From the NCBI RefSeq assembly GCF_001593285.1, contig NZ_CP012529.1, forward strand, positions 248,001 to 312,000: a stretch of DNA of 64,000 nucleotides, in the 5' to 3' direction. Below the pieces are notes generated by a model, which worked only from the letters and a program-made list of their open reading frames with translations, searched no databases and was not told the origin of the DNA. How positions within the stretch are numbered: position 1 is the stretch's first letter; each line of letters starts with the position of its first letter. The translations under genes were made by a program, and so were the position numbers. The stretch comes from Psychrobacter sp. P2G3 (lineage in GTDB: Bacteria > Pseudomonadota > Gammaproteobacteria > Pseudomonadales > Moraxellaceae). This document shows, piece after piece, positions 8,673 to 20,098 of the stretch.

Positions 8673-10742
8673 TTAATAGAGCTGTACGCGATCATTGACG
8701 TTATGTTGTCCGAATGAAAAGCGCTGTTGCAAGTCCTCTAATAATGCATTGACCTTATCGCTTTCGCCTAATCCTTGATAAGCGCGCAGCAAGAGTACGC
8801 CTGAACGCAACGTTGGCAGCACATCATAAGGGGTTTGTAAGTAACTAATTACTTGCCCATAGTTTTCATTAGCCAAAGCACTGCTAGCCAATACGTTTAG
8901 AGCTTGCAGATGCAGCTCATTATCGTAACGTGGATCATCGAAACGAACTTGGACAATCGCTTGTGCAAGCTCTAACCCTTGTTCAGAGTTTTGATCATTA
9001 GATAACAGCAATTGTGCGTAGCTGAGCTGGTAAGATAGGTTGCTAGGATCTAGTGCTTGCAAATGATTGAGCAAAGTACGTTTAACGATATATTCATTGC
9101 GATCGTCAAGCAATTGGACCCGGGCGAATACTATCGTTTGGTTATTAGGGTACTTGCGACTGACGCGAGTCAATAGCTGTAAGGCTTCATCAGCCTTATC
9201 ATGCTGCCATAGGATATTCGCTTGTAAAACATAAGTTTCAGGCGCGAAGACTGCAAATTGTTCACGGAGCTTGTCTAAGATTTTTATTGCAGCATCAATA
9301 TTGCCATCTAGGAGCTCAAAGTCGACGACTTTTTTACGTGCAGCCAGTACCAAGTCTTCTTGCATGACGCTATTTAAGTAGGACTTGGCCTGCTCGAAGC
9401 GCTGTTGACGCTCCGCACTAATACCTAAATAATAGTAAGCTTGATCAAGATAGGTAGGAGTTTTTGCCAACATGTTAAGCAGTTGATCAGCGCTACGATA
9501 TTCTTCAATATCTAAGCTGACTAAAGCAGCCAATAAAGTAATCTCTGCATCATCATTAAAGCGTTGATGGGCATCAAGTAGTAATTGCCACGCTTCTTGG
9601 CTTTGCTTTAAATCAAGCAAATAGCGAATTTCATATAGGTATAAACTCTTACTATCAGGATTACGCAGGCGTGCTTGGCTGACATAATTGATTACCGTCT
9701 CTGCCGGTTCGATCTTGCGCAAGATATCGGCTTTTAAGGTAATAAAGGGAACATAATCAGGCTGACCTAATAAGGCTCGATTGATATGGACAATTGCTAT
9801 CTCAGGCTCATTAAACTGATAGAGTAAACCTGCTTTTAATACTGAGAGCGAGGCATTTTGTTCACTATTAATTGGCTGTAAGGCTTCTAGAAGCTCACGT
9901 TGATCTTTGTCTGTCGTTGGATAAATACCAATCAATATATCACTCAAATCGGTACGTGGATCATAGCGTAAAATACGGTTTAAGGACTCACCCGCCAAAG
10001 TGTAATCATGAGCTTTAAGCGCTAAATGCGCCACATAGAACCAAGCAGGAACATGGTCAGGGTTCTGATCTTGCCACATTTTGGCAAATTGTAATGAATC
10101 ACCCACATTATCATGACGCAACGATAAACTAAGCGCGCGCTCAAATACCGCTGTCGCATCTTCTTTAAAAGACTGCTGTTTATAAAGCGTTAATGCACGC
10201 TCAATATTACCGCGATCAGCAGCAAATTCAGCGTCTAGTAGCGCATATAGGCTAGGCTCGCTAAGCTTTGGTTGTAATACAGTCGCTGGCGGTAAGCTAG
10301 CAATGTTGACTGTGCTATTTGGGTATTGCTCCTCTGACTTATCTTCTAACTCATCACTATCATCAAAACTATTATCAAAGCTATCAATATCGTCAGTATC
10401 TTCAATTATTGAGCTAGGCATCAATGGAGATGTTGTCACCTCGGCACTGTTTCTATGAAACACAGCATGTTGAGTGCTGTTGTTTTTGATAGAGCTATCA
10501 TCAGCATCATTAGCAATATCTACTATTACTGTCTCAGGTGTACATAACAATGACGGCGTATCGACGAAATTTGCATGAGCAGAAGTTCCCAGGCACAGCC
10601 AAGCGGCTAATAATAAGGTTAGCTTGCGGCGCTGACGTAGACGAGACAAAATGCTGTCTAACAAATCCTGAATACTAAGCTGACTGTCATATGCAAGTTG
10701 CAGCGCGAGTTTTGATTGAAATAACAACCCAAAAAAAATCAT
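8673..10742 (-). CDS. Tetratricopeptide-repeat protein of the hemA-lolB block
   Basis: A protein of about 689 residues made largely of helix-turn-helix TPR units from roughly residue 160 to the end. Examples are AEFAADRGNIERALTLYKQQ, AWFYVAHLALKAHDYTLAGE and AYYYLGISAERQQRFEQA. A hydrophobic segment with an apparent cleavage site (LLLAAWLCLGTSAHANF) lies about 35-58 residues in and suggests export. It is followed by a low-complexity acidic linker (DIDSFDNSFDDSDELEDK). The frame continues to a TTG at 10808; the ATG at 10742 is used, but a start just before the signal-like segment is possible. In Pseudomonas the equivalent TPR gene also stands between hemA and lolB. Its role is unknown; periplasmic scaffolding is inference. 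Confidence 0.85.
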   Translation of the reverse strand: MIFFGLLFQSKLALQLAYDSQLSIQDLLDSILSRLRQRRKLTLLLAAWLCLGTSAHANFVDTPSLLCTPETVIVDIANDADDSSIKNNSTQHAVFHRNSAEVTTSPLMPSSIIEDTDDIDSFDNSFDDSDELEDKSEEQYPNSTVNIASLPPATVLQPKLSEPSLYALLDAEFAADRGNIERALTLYKQQSFKEDATAVFERALSLSLRHDNVGDSLQFAKMWQDQNPDHVPAWFYVAHLALKAHDYTLAGESLNRILRYDPRTDLSDILIGIYPTTDKDQRELLEALQPINSEQNASLSVLKAGLLYQFNEPEIAIVHINRALLGQPDYVPFITLKADILRKIEPAETVINYVSQARLRNPDSKSLYLYEIRYLLDLKQSQEAWQLLLDAHQRFNDDAEITLLAALVSLDIEEYRSADQLLNMLAKTPTYLDQAYYYLGISAERQQRFEQAKSYLNSVMQEDLVLAARKKVVDFELLDGNIDAAIKILDKLREQFAVFAPETYVLQANILWQHDKADEALQLLTRVSRKYPNNQTIVFARVQLLDDRNEYIVKRTLLNHLQALDPSNLSYQLSYAQLLLSNDQNSEQGLELAQAIVQVRFDDPRYDNELHLQALNVLASSALANENYGQVISYLQTPYDVLPTLRSGVLLLRAYQGLGESDKVNALLEDLQQRFSFGQHNVNDRVQLY

Positions 10743-11145
10743 AGAATAATGGTATTCACCAGTAAAAAAAGACACTTTATTATAAAAGCGGATGACTACA
10801 GTAAACAATAGTACTCATGTTAACTGAAAGCCAAAATAACCGCTATTAGCATCATGATAAGATGTTCAACTGCTCTGAAAAAGCAAACGTATTAAAAAGT
10901 CTGCCTTAATAATAGCATACTGATTGTTGTTATCAGTTTGAGATTGGCTACCCTCAATTTTTACTTCAGACTAGTCTACTAGGTTCGTCTATATAGAATA
11001 ATAAGTCTCTATATTGGGTATCAATATAGTAGATATTAATGATAATAATTAAAAGCAGATATTGCGGTTGATTTGTTGTTCATGTGCCCAGATACAAGCA
11101 AACAGCTATCGCAGATAGGTGAGTGTTAAATAAAACCAGTAACAA

Positions 11146-11154
11146 TGATATAAT
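11146..11154 (+). promoter_or_regulatory. Candidate extended -10 promoter for hemA
   Basis: TGATATAAT is a perfect -10 box with the upstream TG of an extended -10 element. No good -35 box is present at normal spacing. It would give hemA a leader of about 175 nt. The rest of the divergent region 10743-11333 is AT-rich with no other clear element. Confidence 0.4.
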
Positions 11155-11333
11155 AAGCGGTTTTATATTCATAGCATCTGCTATATAACCTATTTAAATC
11201 AATAACGTCACGTCATTTATGCATCGGCTAACGTCCGACTGTGGTGTGTCTGAGCATGTTTTTGTCAGCTGCTTTTTGACACCTTGTGACAGTTGATGAT
11301 ATCAGTGAGCGTTATGTTTATGGTCTATCGATA

Positions 11334-12740
11334 ATGAGATTAGTGGTCATTGGGGTTAATCACAAAACTGCACCAGTCGCTCTACGAGAGCGTTTGGCGC
11401 TTGTGGGTGAAGATGTGAACATCGCTCTTGAGCAGTTAGAGGTCTTTACTGATGGTAGCGTGATTGTTTCAACTTGCAACCGTACTGAAATCTACGCTCT
11501 AGTGCCTCAAACAACATTGCCTCACTCATCAGCCTCGCAAATTCCAGAGTTACCAGTTATCGATAATGATTTTGCATCAGATGATAACACGCTTAGTAGC
11601 GACACTATTGCCAGCTCCAGTGTTTCCTCAGCTGCCATTAGCGCTCACGTTATGCAGATTAAAACATGGCTTGCCAACTTTAAGCAGTTGTCGTTAACTG
11701 AGATTGATCCTTATCTATATGTGCATCGTGATACGCATGCGCTTACCCATTGGCTACGAGTCGCCGCTGGCCTTGACTCAATGATATTGGGCGAACCGCA
11801 AATTCTCGGTCAGATAAAACGGGCCGTGCATCTTGCGCAAGATGAAAATGCATTGAGCAATCAATTGGGCTGGGTTGTCGATCAGGTGTTTGCAGCGGCT
11901 AAACGCGTCCGCAATGAAACCCAAGTTGGCGCTCAAGCTGTATCGCTCGGCTTTGCAGCGGCCAAACTGGTCACCCAAATCTTTGATGATTTGCCTAGTC
12001 GCACCTTGTTGGTGGTGGCAGCAGGTGAGATGAACCGCTTAGTGGCGACCCATATTGCAGGGCTTGGGGTAGGGCGCATTATCATTTGCAACCGTAATCC
12101 TGAGCGTGCCGAGGCCTTGGCGGCTGAGCTACGTAATCCCAACCGCAGGGTGGAGGTCAGATCCTTACAAGAGCTGCCACAAGTATTGGCAGAGGCTGAT
12201 ATTGTGAGTAGCTGTAGTGGTAGTATGGATTTATTGATTGATAAAACGATGGCCATACAAGCGCTAAAACGTCGTCGTTATCGGTCGATGCTGATGATAG
12301 ACTTGGCAGTACCGCGTGATATCGATTCAACCATCAGTCGGATAGATGATGTTTACCTCTATTCTGTCGATGACCTGCAACATGTAATCGCAGGCAATCT
12401 TGAACAGCGTAGGCAAGCGGCTGTCGATGCTGAGCTGCTAGTCAGCCAACTGGTCGTTGAGATGGAGCGAAGCTTCCAAGTACGGCAAGTAGGGAAAGAT
12501 ATTCAGCATTATCGGATGTCCACTCATACCCAAGTTGATAAGCTGCTGCATGAGTCTATTGCCAAGCTTGAGCAAGGTGATGCGAGTGCTGAAGATATCA
12601 TTACTGAACTATCACGGCGTCTCAGCCAAACGTTAACCCACGCGCCATCGAAGCTTATGCGTAAGGCCGCCCGCGAAGGCGATAGTGAATTGCTAGACTT
12701 TGTGGTATCGGGTCTGCATGATGCCTATCGTAAACGCTAA
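11334..12740 (+). CDS. hemA: Glutamyl-tRNA reductase
   Basis: HemA reduces glutamyl-tRNA(Glu) to glutamate-1-semialdehyde, the committed step of C5-pathway haem synthesis. The 468-residue protein begins MRLVVIGVNHKTAPVALRER. The catalytic thiol Cys48 lies in STCNRTEIYAL, and the signature GLDSMILGEPQILGQIK, the NADPH-binding domain (LLVVAAGEMNRLVATHI) and the helical dimerisation tail are all present. A GTG 48 bp upstream is in frame, but the ATG at 11334 gives the family N-terminus. After residue 55 there is an extra stretch of about 40 residues rich in Ser, Asp and Ala, absent from E. coli HemA. It is divergent from the TPR gene, matching the pseudomonad layout. Confidence 0.96.
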   Translation: MRLVVIGVNHKTAPVALRERLALVGEDVNIALEQLEVFTDGSVIVSTCNRTEIYALVPQTTLPHSSASQIPELPVIDNDFASDDNTLSSDTIASSSVSSAAISAHVMQIKTWLANFKQLSLTEIDPYLYVHRDTHALTHWLRVAAGLDSMILGEPQILGQIKRAVHLAQDENALSNQLGWVVDQVFAAAKRVRNETQVGAQAVSLGFAAAKLVTQIFDDLPSRTLLVVAAGEMNRLVATHIAGLGVGRIIICNRNPERAEALAAELRNPNRRVEVRSLQELPQVLAEADIVSSCSGSMDLLIDKTMAIQALKRRRYRSMLMIDLAVPRDIDSTISRIDDVYLYSVDDLQHVIAGNLEQRRQAAVDAELLVSQLVVEMERSFQVRQVGKDIQHYRMSTHTQVDKLLHESIAKLEQGDASAEDIITELSRRLSQTLTHAPSKLMRKAAREGDSELLDFVVSGLHDAYRKR

Positions 12741-12920
12741 TAAGCGGCTATTAGTTGCGAGAAAATCGTAAATTGCGCAGGCTATATCGTTACATGAACA
12801 AACCGTTGTCAACCGTCATTATCAGTGCTAATATCAAGCTGTCATGTTGGTATTAAATGATAATAAGGCGGTCTTAGCTATCAGTATTACCGCGCTTATT
12901 TTAGTTTAATATGTTTTGCT

Positions 12921-12976
12921 TTGACAAGTTGTCAGTGACCATTATTACCCGCCTACCGCCGCGTAGCACCTATAAT
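12921..12976 (+). promoter_or_regulatory. Promoter/operator-like region upstream of the aminotransferase
   Basis: The 547-bp gap after hemA contains a perfect TTGACA (12921-12926) with TATTAC 16 bp on, and a separate perfect TATAAT at 12971-12976. The first -35 box overlaps the palindrome TGACAA-G-TTGTCA (12922-12934), a plausible regulator site. Which box is used cannot be told from sequence. Confidence 0.4.
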
Positions 12977-13196
12977 GGCGCAAACGTCATGTATGATTTC
13001 GTTTTTCATAAAACCTAAGATGTACAAGACACAATCACCAACGGCAATAGCGCTAGGACAAAGTGCTATATCGTCAATCCTATGTCATACCCTCTATCAT
13101 TATTTGGTATTCATTAGTTGATATCTGTTATTCAGCGATTACTCAACCATGATTCAACATTGTTACCTAGTTAGTTATATCTATATTAGCGCCTAA

Positions 13197-13246
13197 ACTT
13201 AGTAGCTAAGTTATGCTGTAACCAAGCTTTGTCACAACCAAAGCTT
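13197..13246 (+). repeat. Two adjacent perfect hairpins in the aminotransferase leader
   Basis: ACTTAG-TAG-CTAAGT (13197-13211) and AAGCTTTG-(7 nt)-CAAAGCTT (13224-13246) are perfect inverted repeats 12 bp apart, ending 41 bp before the start codon. No T run follows, so they are not terminators. They could be operator sites or leader RNA structures. Confidence 0.5.
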
Positions 13247-13287
13247 AATAACATCTAAATAATCTAACAACAAACAAGGAATGTCCC

Positions 13288-14424
13288 ATGACTGCATTAC
13301 GTCAAGATATCGACCCAGAAGGTTTATTAGAGTATTCAGTGGTCTATACTGACCGCGCCCTTAATCATATGTCCAAAGTCTTTCAGCAAGTAATGAATGA
13401 CTTATCTAGCGAGCTCAAATCAGTTTATAATGCTGACGCAGTCGCCATCGTTCCAGGCTCTGGTACTTATGGCATGGAAGCAGTTGCCGCGCAGTTAGCA
13501 AAAGATCAAGACTGTCTAATCATCCGTAACGGTTGGTTCAGCTATCGCTGGACGCAAATTTTAGAAAAAGGCAATATTGCCAAGTCGTCTACGGTTTTAA
13601 CCGCTGATCGTACTGAAGATACCGATGCGCCAAAACCGTTTGCACCCGTCGATATCGAAACCGCCGTTGCTAAGATTAAAGAACAAAAACCAGCGATCGT
13701 TTTTGCTCCGCATGTCGAGACATCAGCCGGTATTATTTTGCCAGAAGACTATCTCAAAGCGTTAGCAGATGCGACTCACAGCGTTGGCGGCTTATTAGTG
13801 ATTGACTGTATTGCTTCAGGTTGCGTCTGGCTCGATATGAAAGCGTTGGGTATTGATGTGCTTATCAGCGCCCCGCAAAAAGGCTGGAGCAGCACTCCTT
13901 GTGCCGGTCTCGTTATGCTAAGCGATGCTGCTGTTAAAAAAGTAGACAGTACCGAATCAAATAGCTTTAGCCTTGATTTAAAGCAGTGGTTAAATATCAT
14001 GCGCGCCTATGAGAATGGCGGTCATGCTTATCATGCCACGATGCCAACTGATAGCTTGCGTCAGTTCCGCGATACGATTAATGAAGCGAAAAAAATCGGC
14101 CTTGATAAATTGTGTGACGCGCAGTGGGAATTGGGCAAACGTGTCCGTAAAGTACTAGAAGATAAAGGCATTGAGAGCGTCGCTGCCGATGGCTTTAAAG
14201 CTCCTGGGGTGGTCGTTTCTTATACTGAACGTGACGATATGCATAAAGGTAGCGCCTTCGCTGAAGCTGGCATGCAGATTGCCTCTGGCGTACCATTGAA
14301 AGTGGGTGAGCCTGAGAGCTTCAAAACCTTCCGTTTAGGATTATTCGGCTTAGATAAGCTGACGGATATTGACGGTGCGGTACAGCGTTTTGAGTCAGTG
14401 CTTGACGAAGTATTGGCTAAATAA
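13288..14424 (+). CDS. Class V aminotransferase, alanine-glyoxylate/serine-pyruvate type
   Basis: A 378-residue PLP-dependent enzyme of fold type I, class V. The Schiff-base lysine is Lys198 in SAPQKGWSS. Asp173 in VIDCIAS is placed to bind the PLP ring nitrogen, and PGSGTYGMEAV (near 56-66) forms the phosphate-side loop. This subgroup includes alanine-glyoxylate, serine-glyoxylate and serine-pyruvate transaminases, so it probably transfers an amino group from a small amino acid to glyoxylate or pyruvate; the exact pair is not determined. The ATG has an AAGGAA site. It is monocistronic, ending at the terminator at 14454, with an unusually long and structured upstream region. Confidence 0.88.
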   Translation: MTALRQDIDPEGLLEYSVVYTDRALNHMSKVFQQVMNDLSSELKSVYNADAVAIVPGSGTYGMEAVAAQLAKDQDCLIIRNGWFSYRWTQILEKGNIAKSSTVLTADRTEDTDAPKPFAPVDIETAVAKIKEQKPAIVFAPHVETSAGIILPEDYLKALADATHSVGGLLVIDCIASGCVWLDMKALGIDVLISAPQKGWSSTPCAGLVMLSDAAVKKVDSTESNSFSLDLKQWLNIMRAYENGGHAYHATMPTDSLRQFRDTINEAKKIGLDKLCDAQWELGKRVRKVLEDKGIESVAADGFKAPGVVVSYTERDDMHKGSAFAEAGMQIASGVPLKVGEPESFKTFRLGLFGLDKLTDIDGAVQRFESVLDEVLAK

Positions 14425-14453
14425 TACCTCTATCTAATAAGATACTTCTAGCT

Positions 14454-14497
14454 AAAAAATACTGAGCCTTTGTAATACTGGGTTCAGTATTTTTTTA
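14454..14497 (+). terminator. Terminator after the aminotransferase
   Basis: AAAAATACTGA pairs with TCAGTATTTTT, with further GCC/GGG pairs inside, and seven T follow. It begins about 30 bp after the stop codon. Confidence 0.85.
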
Positions 14498-14583
14498 CCT
14501 TTTTATTATGTTTTATAATATAATATATTTTAATAAATCATAAACCAAGTAAATACTTAATAAAAACTGATAGGTAATGCGTT

Positions 14584-15021
14584 ATGAGTATACAAGTAGA
14601 CTGGCAAGCATTTACTCCAATCTCCCTAGTAGGTGGTTTAATGCTAGGGGCAGCGACCGTCATCCTGCTACTGGGTATTGGACGTATTGCAGGTATAAGT
14701 GGTATTTTTTCAAGCCTGCTCAAACCCAAGCGCGTCGAGATGTGGCAGGTATTATTCATACTTGGTCTCGTTGCCTCGCCATTGCTGTATAAGCTGGCAA
14801 GACCGCTCCCTGATGTGGAAGTCAGTACTTCTTTACCATTATTAATCGGCGCAGGTTTGCTGGTTGGCTTCGGTACGCGTCTAGGCTCAGGTTGTACGAG
14901 TGGCCATGGTATTTGCGGTAATGCGCGCATGTCACCACGTTCTATGGCGGCAACGGCAACTTTTATGTTCTTTGGTATCGTGACCGTCTATATTGGTCGA
15001 CATGTACTAGGGCTACTGTAA
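14584..15021 (+). CDS. YeeE/YedE-family transporter, first half-protein
   Basis: A 145-residue, very hydrophobic inner-membrane protein with about four membrane segments. It carries the family signature SGCTSGHGICGNARMSPRSM, whose cysteines lie on the sulfur-transport path in the related thiosulfate transporter TsuA. In many bacteria the double-length YeeE is encoded as two short proteins; this and the next gene (77 bp on) form such a pair and probably act together. Imported sulfur compounds such as thiosulfate are the likely substrate by family, but no sulfur gene adjoins to confirm this. The ATG follows a TAGGTAA ribosome-site-like stretch. Confidence 0.85.
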   Translation: MSIQVDWQAFTPISLVGGLMLGAATVILLLGIGRIAGISGIFSSLLKPKRVEMWQVLFILGLVASPLLYKLARPLPDVEVSTSLPLLIGAGLLVGFGTRLGSGCTSGHGICGNARMSPRSMAATATFMFFGIVTVYIGRHVLGLL

Positions 15022-15098
15022 ATGTTAAGCGGTATAGGTAGCATATTGCACAGACGGCGCTCAACACTGTTAATAAAAGATAATAGCGAGATACAACA

Positions 15099-15518
15099 AT
15101 GCTAAAAAATATAATTGGATTACTGGCAGGGTTATTGTTCGGGTTTGGATTACTGGTATCAGGTATGACCGATCCTGTGAAAGTACAAGGGTTCTTAGAT
15201 GTCTTTGGTGCGTGGGATATTTCTCTAGCACTGGTGATGGGTGGTGGTCTTGCGGTGGCGATTGTCGGCGTACGCTTAGCCAAGCGTCAACAGACCAGCT
15301 GGATTGGCACCTCAATTGATATGCCCAGCAAGACGGTTATCAATAAAAAGCTATTAATCGGGGCGATGTTATTTGGTATCGGTTGGGGTTTGGTGGGTAT
15401 TTGCCCAGGGCCAGGTATTGTACTGCTTGGTACCGGACAGTGGCAGGCTTATGTATTTATTCCAGCGATGATAATAGGGATGCTGGTTTATCAATGGCTT
15501 GAGCCAAAGCTTAATTAG
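15099..15518 (+). CDS. YeeE/YedE-family transporter, second half-protein
   Basis: A 139-residue membrane protein with about four membrane segments, the partner of the preceding gene. It begins MLKNIIGLLAGLLFGFGLL, contains SGMTDPVKVQGFLDVFGAWD typical of the DUF6691/YeeE second half, and ends with the Cys-containing GLVGICPGPGIVLLG that mirrors the SGCTSGHG motif of the first half. The two genes are probably co-transcribed and end at the strong terminator at 15601. Sulfur compound uptake is the family expectation. Confidence 0.85.
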   Translation: MLKNIIGLLAGLLFGFGLLVSGMTDPVKVQGFLDVFGAWDISLALVMGGGLAVAIVGVRLAKRQQTSWIGTSIDMPSKTVINKKLLIGAMLFGIGWGLVGICPGPGIVLLGTGQWQAYVFIPAMIIGMLVYQWLEPKLN

Positions 15519-15600
15519 CATGGGCTTGGTTGATAGCTCTCAAAAATATTATAAGAAATAATAGCCTTACTTATTATAGAGTCAATGCAGTGTTAACAAC

Positions 15601-15637
15601 AAAAGGTCAGCCTAAATTCAATTAGGCTGACCTTTTT
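15601..15637. terminator. Bidirectional terminator between convergent genes
   Basis: A perfect 15-bp stem, AAAAGGTCAGCCTAA with TTAGGCTGACCTTTT, around a six-base loop, with A and T runs at the base. It serves the YeeE pair on the plus strand and probably the acyl-CoA synthetase on the minus strand. Confidence 0.9.
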
Positions 15638-15653
15638 TATGACTTCAATTTAA

Positions 15654-15697
15654 TAGCCAATAACTTAGAATGTTACTGGCTATTAAGTTATTGGCTA
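15654..15697 (-). repeat. 44-bp inverted repeat covering the stop codon of the acyl-CoA synthetase
   Basis: A perfect 14-bp inverted repeat, TAGCCAATAACTTA (15654-15667) and TAAGTTATTGGCTA (15684-15697), with a 16-bp middle. Its right arm includes the TAG stop codon of the minus-strand gene. A stable mRNA 3' end structure or a recent insertion is possible. Confidence 0.75.
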
Positions 15698-17359
15698 TGT
15701 TGCACTTGGAGTTACTTTTGGGGTTTCATGAGCCAATGACTTAGCCGCTTGACGCAGCTCAAATTTTTGTACTTTACCCGTACTGGTTTTTGGAATTTCA
15801 GCAAAGATGATGTATTTAGGTACTTTGAAACCCGCTAAATGCTGTTTACAATGCTCCATCACGGTATCGCGCTGCAAGGTGCTGCCTTCATGAATCTCGA
15901 TAAAGGCCACTGGTACTTCGCCCCATTTATCATGCGGGGCAGCAACGACAGCACAGCTTTGAATCGCAGGCAACTTATACAAGACGTTTTCGACTTCGAT
16001 ACTAGAGATATTTTCGCCACCTGAGATGATAATATCTTTGAGCCTATCCATAATTTTGATATAGCCGTCAGGGTATTTGACACCCAAATCACCGGTGCGG
16101 AACCAGCCATCAGCAAACGCTTCTTCGGTCGCCTTACGGCTCTTTAGGTAGCCTTTCATCACCATATTGCCGCGTAATGCCAGCTCGCCCATTTCCTCAC
16201 CATCAGCCGCAACTGGTTCAGTCGTGCCTTGTTTAAACACCTCAAAGCCAGTCATTAGATGCGAAGTCACGCCTTGACGCGATTTTTTCTGCGCACGTGC
16301 AGCAACATCAAGCTCATCCCACTCTTCTTGTTCAGCGCAGACAGTGACTGGTCCATATACTTCAGTGAGACCATAAACATGAGAGATATGAAAACCCATG
16401 GCTTCCATCTCTGCCAGCATGGTTTCAGACGGTGGCGCCCCAGCGACCCAACCATTAACTTGATGGTTAATCGCTTCTTTATACTCAGGCTTGCCACTTG
16501 CGATCATATTATGTACGACAGGCGCTGAGCAATAATGAGTCACTTTATGCTTAGCAATCAGCTGCAAAATCAAATTGCCGTCAATTTTACGCAAGCAGAC
16601 GTTGACGCCAGCACGCTCAGCGATAGTCCACGGAAAGCACCATCCATTGCAATGAAATAGTGGGAGCGTCCATAAGTACATTGGATGTTTGGGCATATCC
16701 CAATCTAAAATGTTGGATACAGCATTGAGAGTGGCACCGCGATGATGGTAGACCACACCTTTAGGCTTGCCTGTGGTACCAGAAGTATAATTGAGCGCGA
16801 TAGCTTCCCATTCGTCTGCTGGCTTTTCCCAATTATCTAAGCTGTCTGAGCTGGCAACCAACTCTTCATAGCTCATCTGTCCAAAACGCTCGACATCGAC
16901 AGCAGCATCTGTCGCATGAATAACAATTAAGTTTGGAAAAGCTTCGTCGATAATCTCAGCATGCTCAGAAAATTCGCTATCTAAAATTAACACTTTTGCT
17001 TCTGAATGCTGTAAACAAAAGGTAAGAGCATTGATATCGAGACGCGTATTTAGGGTACAAAGTACGCCGCCTGACATCGGTACACCAAAGGCACACTCGA
17101 CCATCGCTGGGGTATTCGGCATCATGACCGCGACCGTATCATTCTTATCAATACCAAGCTTACGCAGGCCATCAGCCAATTGTCTGCAACGATCATAAGT
17201 TTGTTGCCACGTTTGGGTGAGATCATTTTGCTCTAAATCGTCATAGATGATAGCGGTCTTGTCAGGATAGACTTGCGCACTACGGATAATAAAATCAATT
17301 GGGGTAAGCGGTTGGTAGTTGGCTGCATTTTTGCCGAGACCCGTGTGAAAGTCGGTCAT
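15695..17359 (-). CDS. AMP-forming acyl-CoA synthetase (medium-chain/DmdB-like)
   Basis: A 554-residue adenylate-forming ligase that activates a carboxylic acid with ATP and CoA. The P-loop NYTSGTTGKPKGV (near residue 187), the core motif HVYGLTEVYGP, the hinge FRTGDLGVKYPDGYIKIMDR, and the C-terminal PKTSTGKVQKFELR with its catalytic lysine are all visible. The active-site stretch LPLFHCNGWCFPW is typical of the medium-chain and methylmercaptopropionate (DmdB) ligases, so a short or medium-chain fatty or thio-acid is likely. It is divergent from the FadH-like gene at 17814, which points to fatty-acid breakdown. The ATG at 17359 is preceded by AGGAC. Confidence 0.9.
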   Translation of the reverse strand: MTDFHTGLGKNAANYQPLTPIDFIIRSAQVYPDKTAIIYDDLEQNDLTQTWQQTYDRCRQLADGLRKLGIDKNDTVAVMMPNTPAMVECAFGVPMSGGVLCTLNTRLDINALTFCLQHSEAKVLILDSEFSEHAEIIDEAFPNLIVIHATDAAVDVERFGQMSYEELVASSDSLDNWEKPADEWEAIALNYTSGTTGKPKGVVYHHRGATLNAVSNILDWDMPKHPMYLWTLPLFHCNGWCFPWTIAERAGVNVCLRKIDGNLILQLIAKHKVTHYCSAPVVHNMIASGKPEYKEAINHQVNGWVAGAPPSETMLAEMEAMGFHISHVYGLTEVYGPVTVCAEQEEWDELDVAARAQKKSRQGVTSHLMTGFEVFKQGTTEPVAADGEEMGELALRGNMVMKGYLKSRKATEEAFADGWFRTGDLGVKYPDGYIKIMDRLKDIIISGGENISSIEVENVLYKLPAIQSCAVVAAPHDKWGEVPVAFIEIHEGSTLQRDTVMEHCKQHLAGFKVPKYIIFAEIPKTSTGKVQKFELRQAAKSLAHETPKVTPSAT

Positions 17360-20003
<2,644 letters not shown>

Positions 20004-20040
20004 AGTCTGGTTTTTTAAAACAATAGTCAGAATAATGAGA

Positions 20041-20070
20041 CGGTAGGGTAGCGATCTCCTACCGTTTTTT
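20041..20070 (+). terminator. Terminator after the FadH-like gene
   Basis: CGGTAGG and CCTACCG form a stem around a short loop, followed by six T. It lies 38 bp past the stop codon. Confidence 0.85.
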
Positions 20071-20098
20071 GCTTCGTAAATTGTGGCTATATTTAATT

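Noticed and set aside
11286..11333. N-terminal extension of hemA from a GTG
   Set aside because: The family N-terminus starts at the internal ATG at 11334; the extra residues do not resemble HemA.
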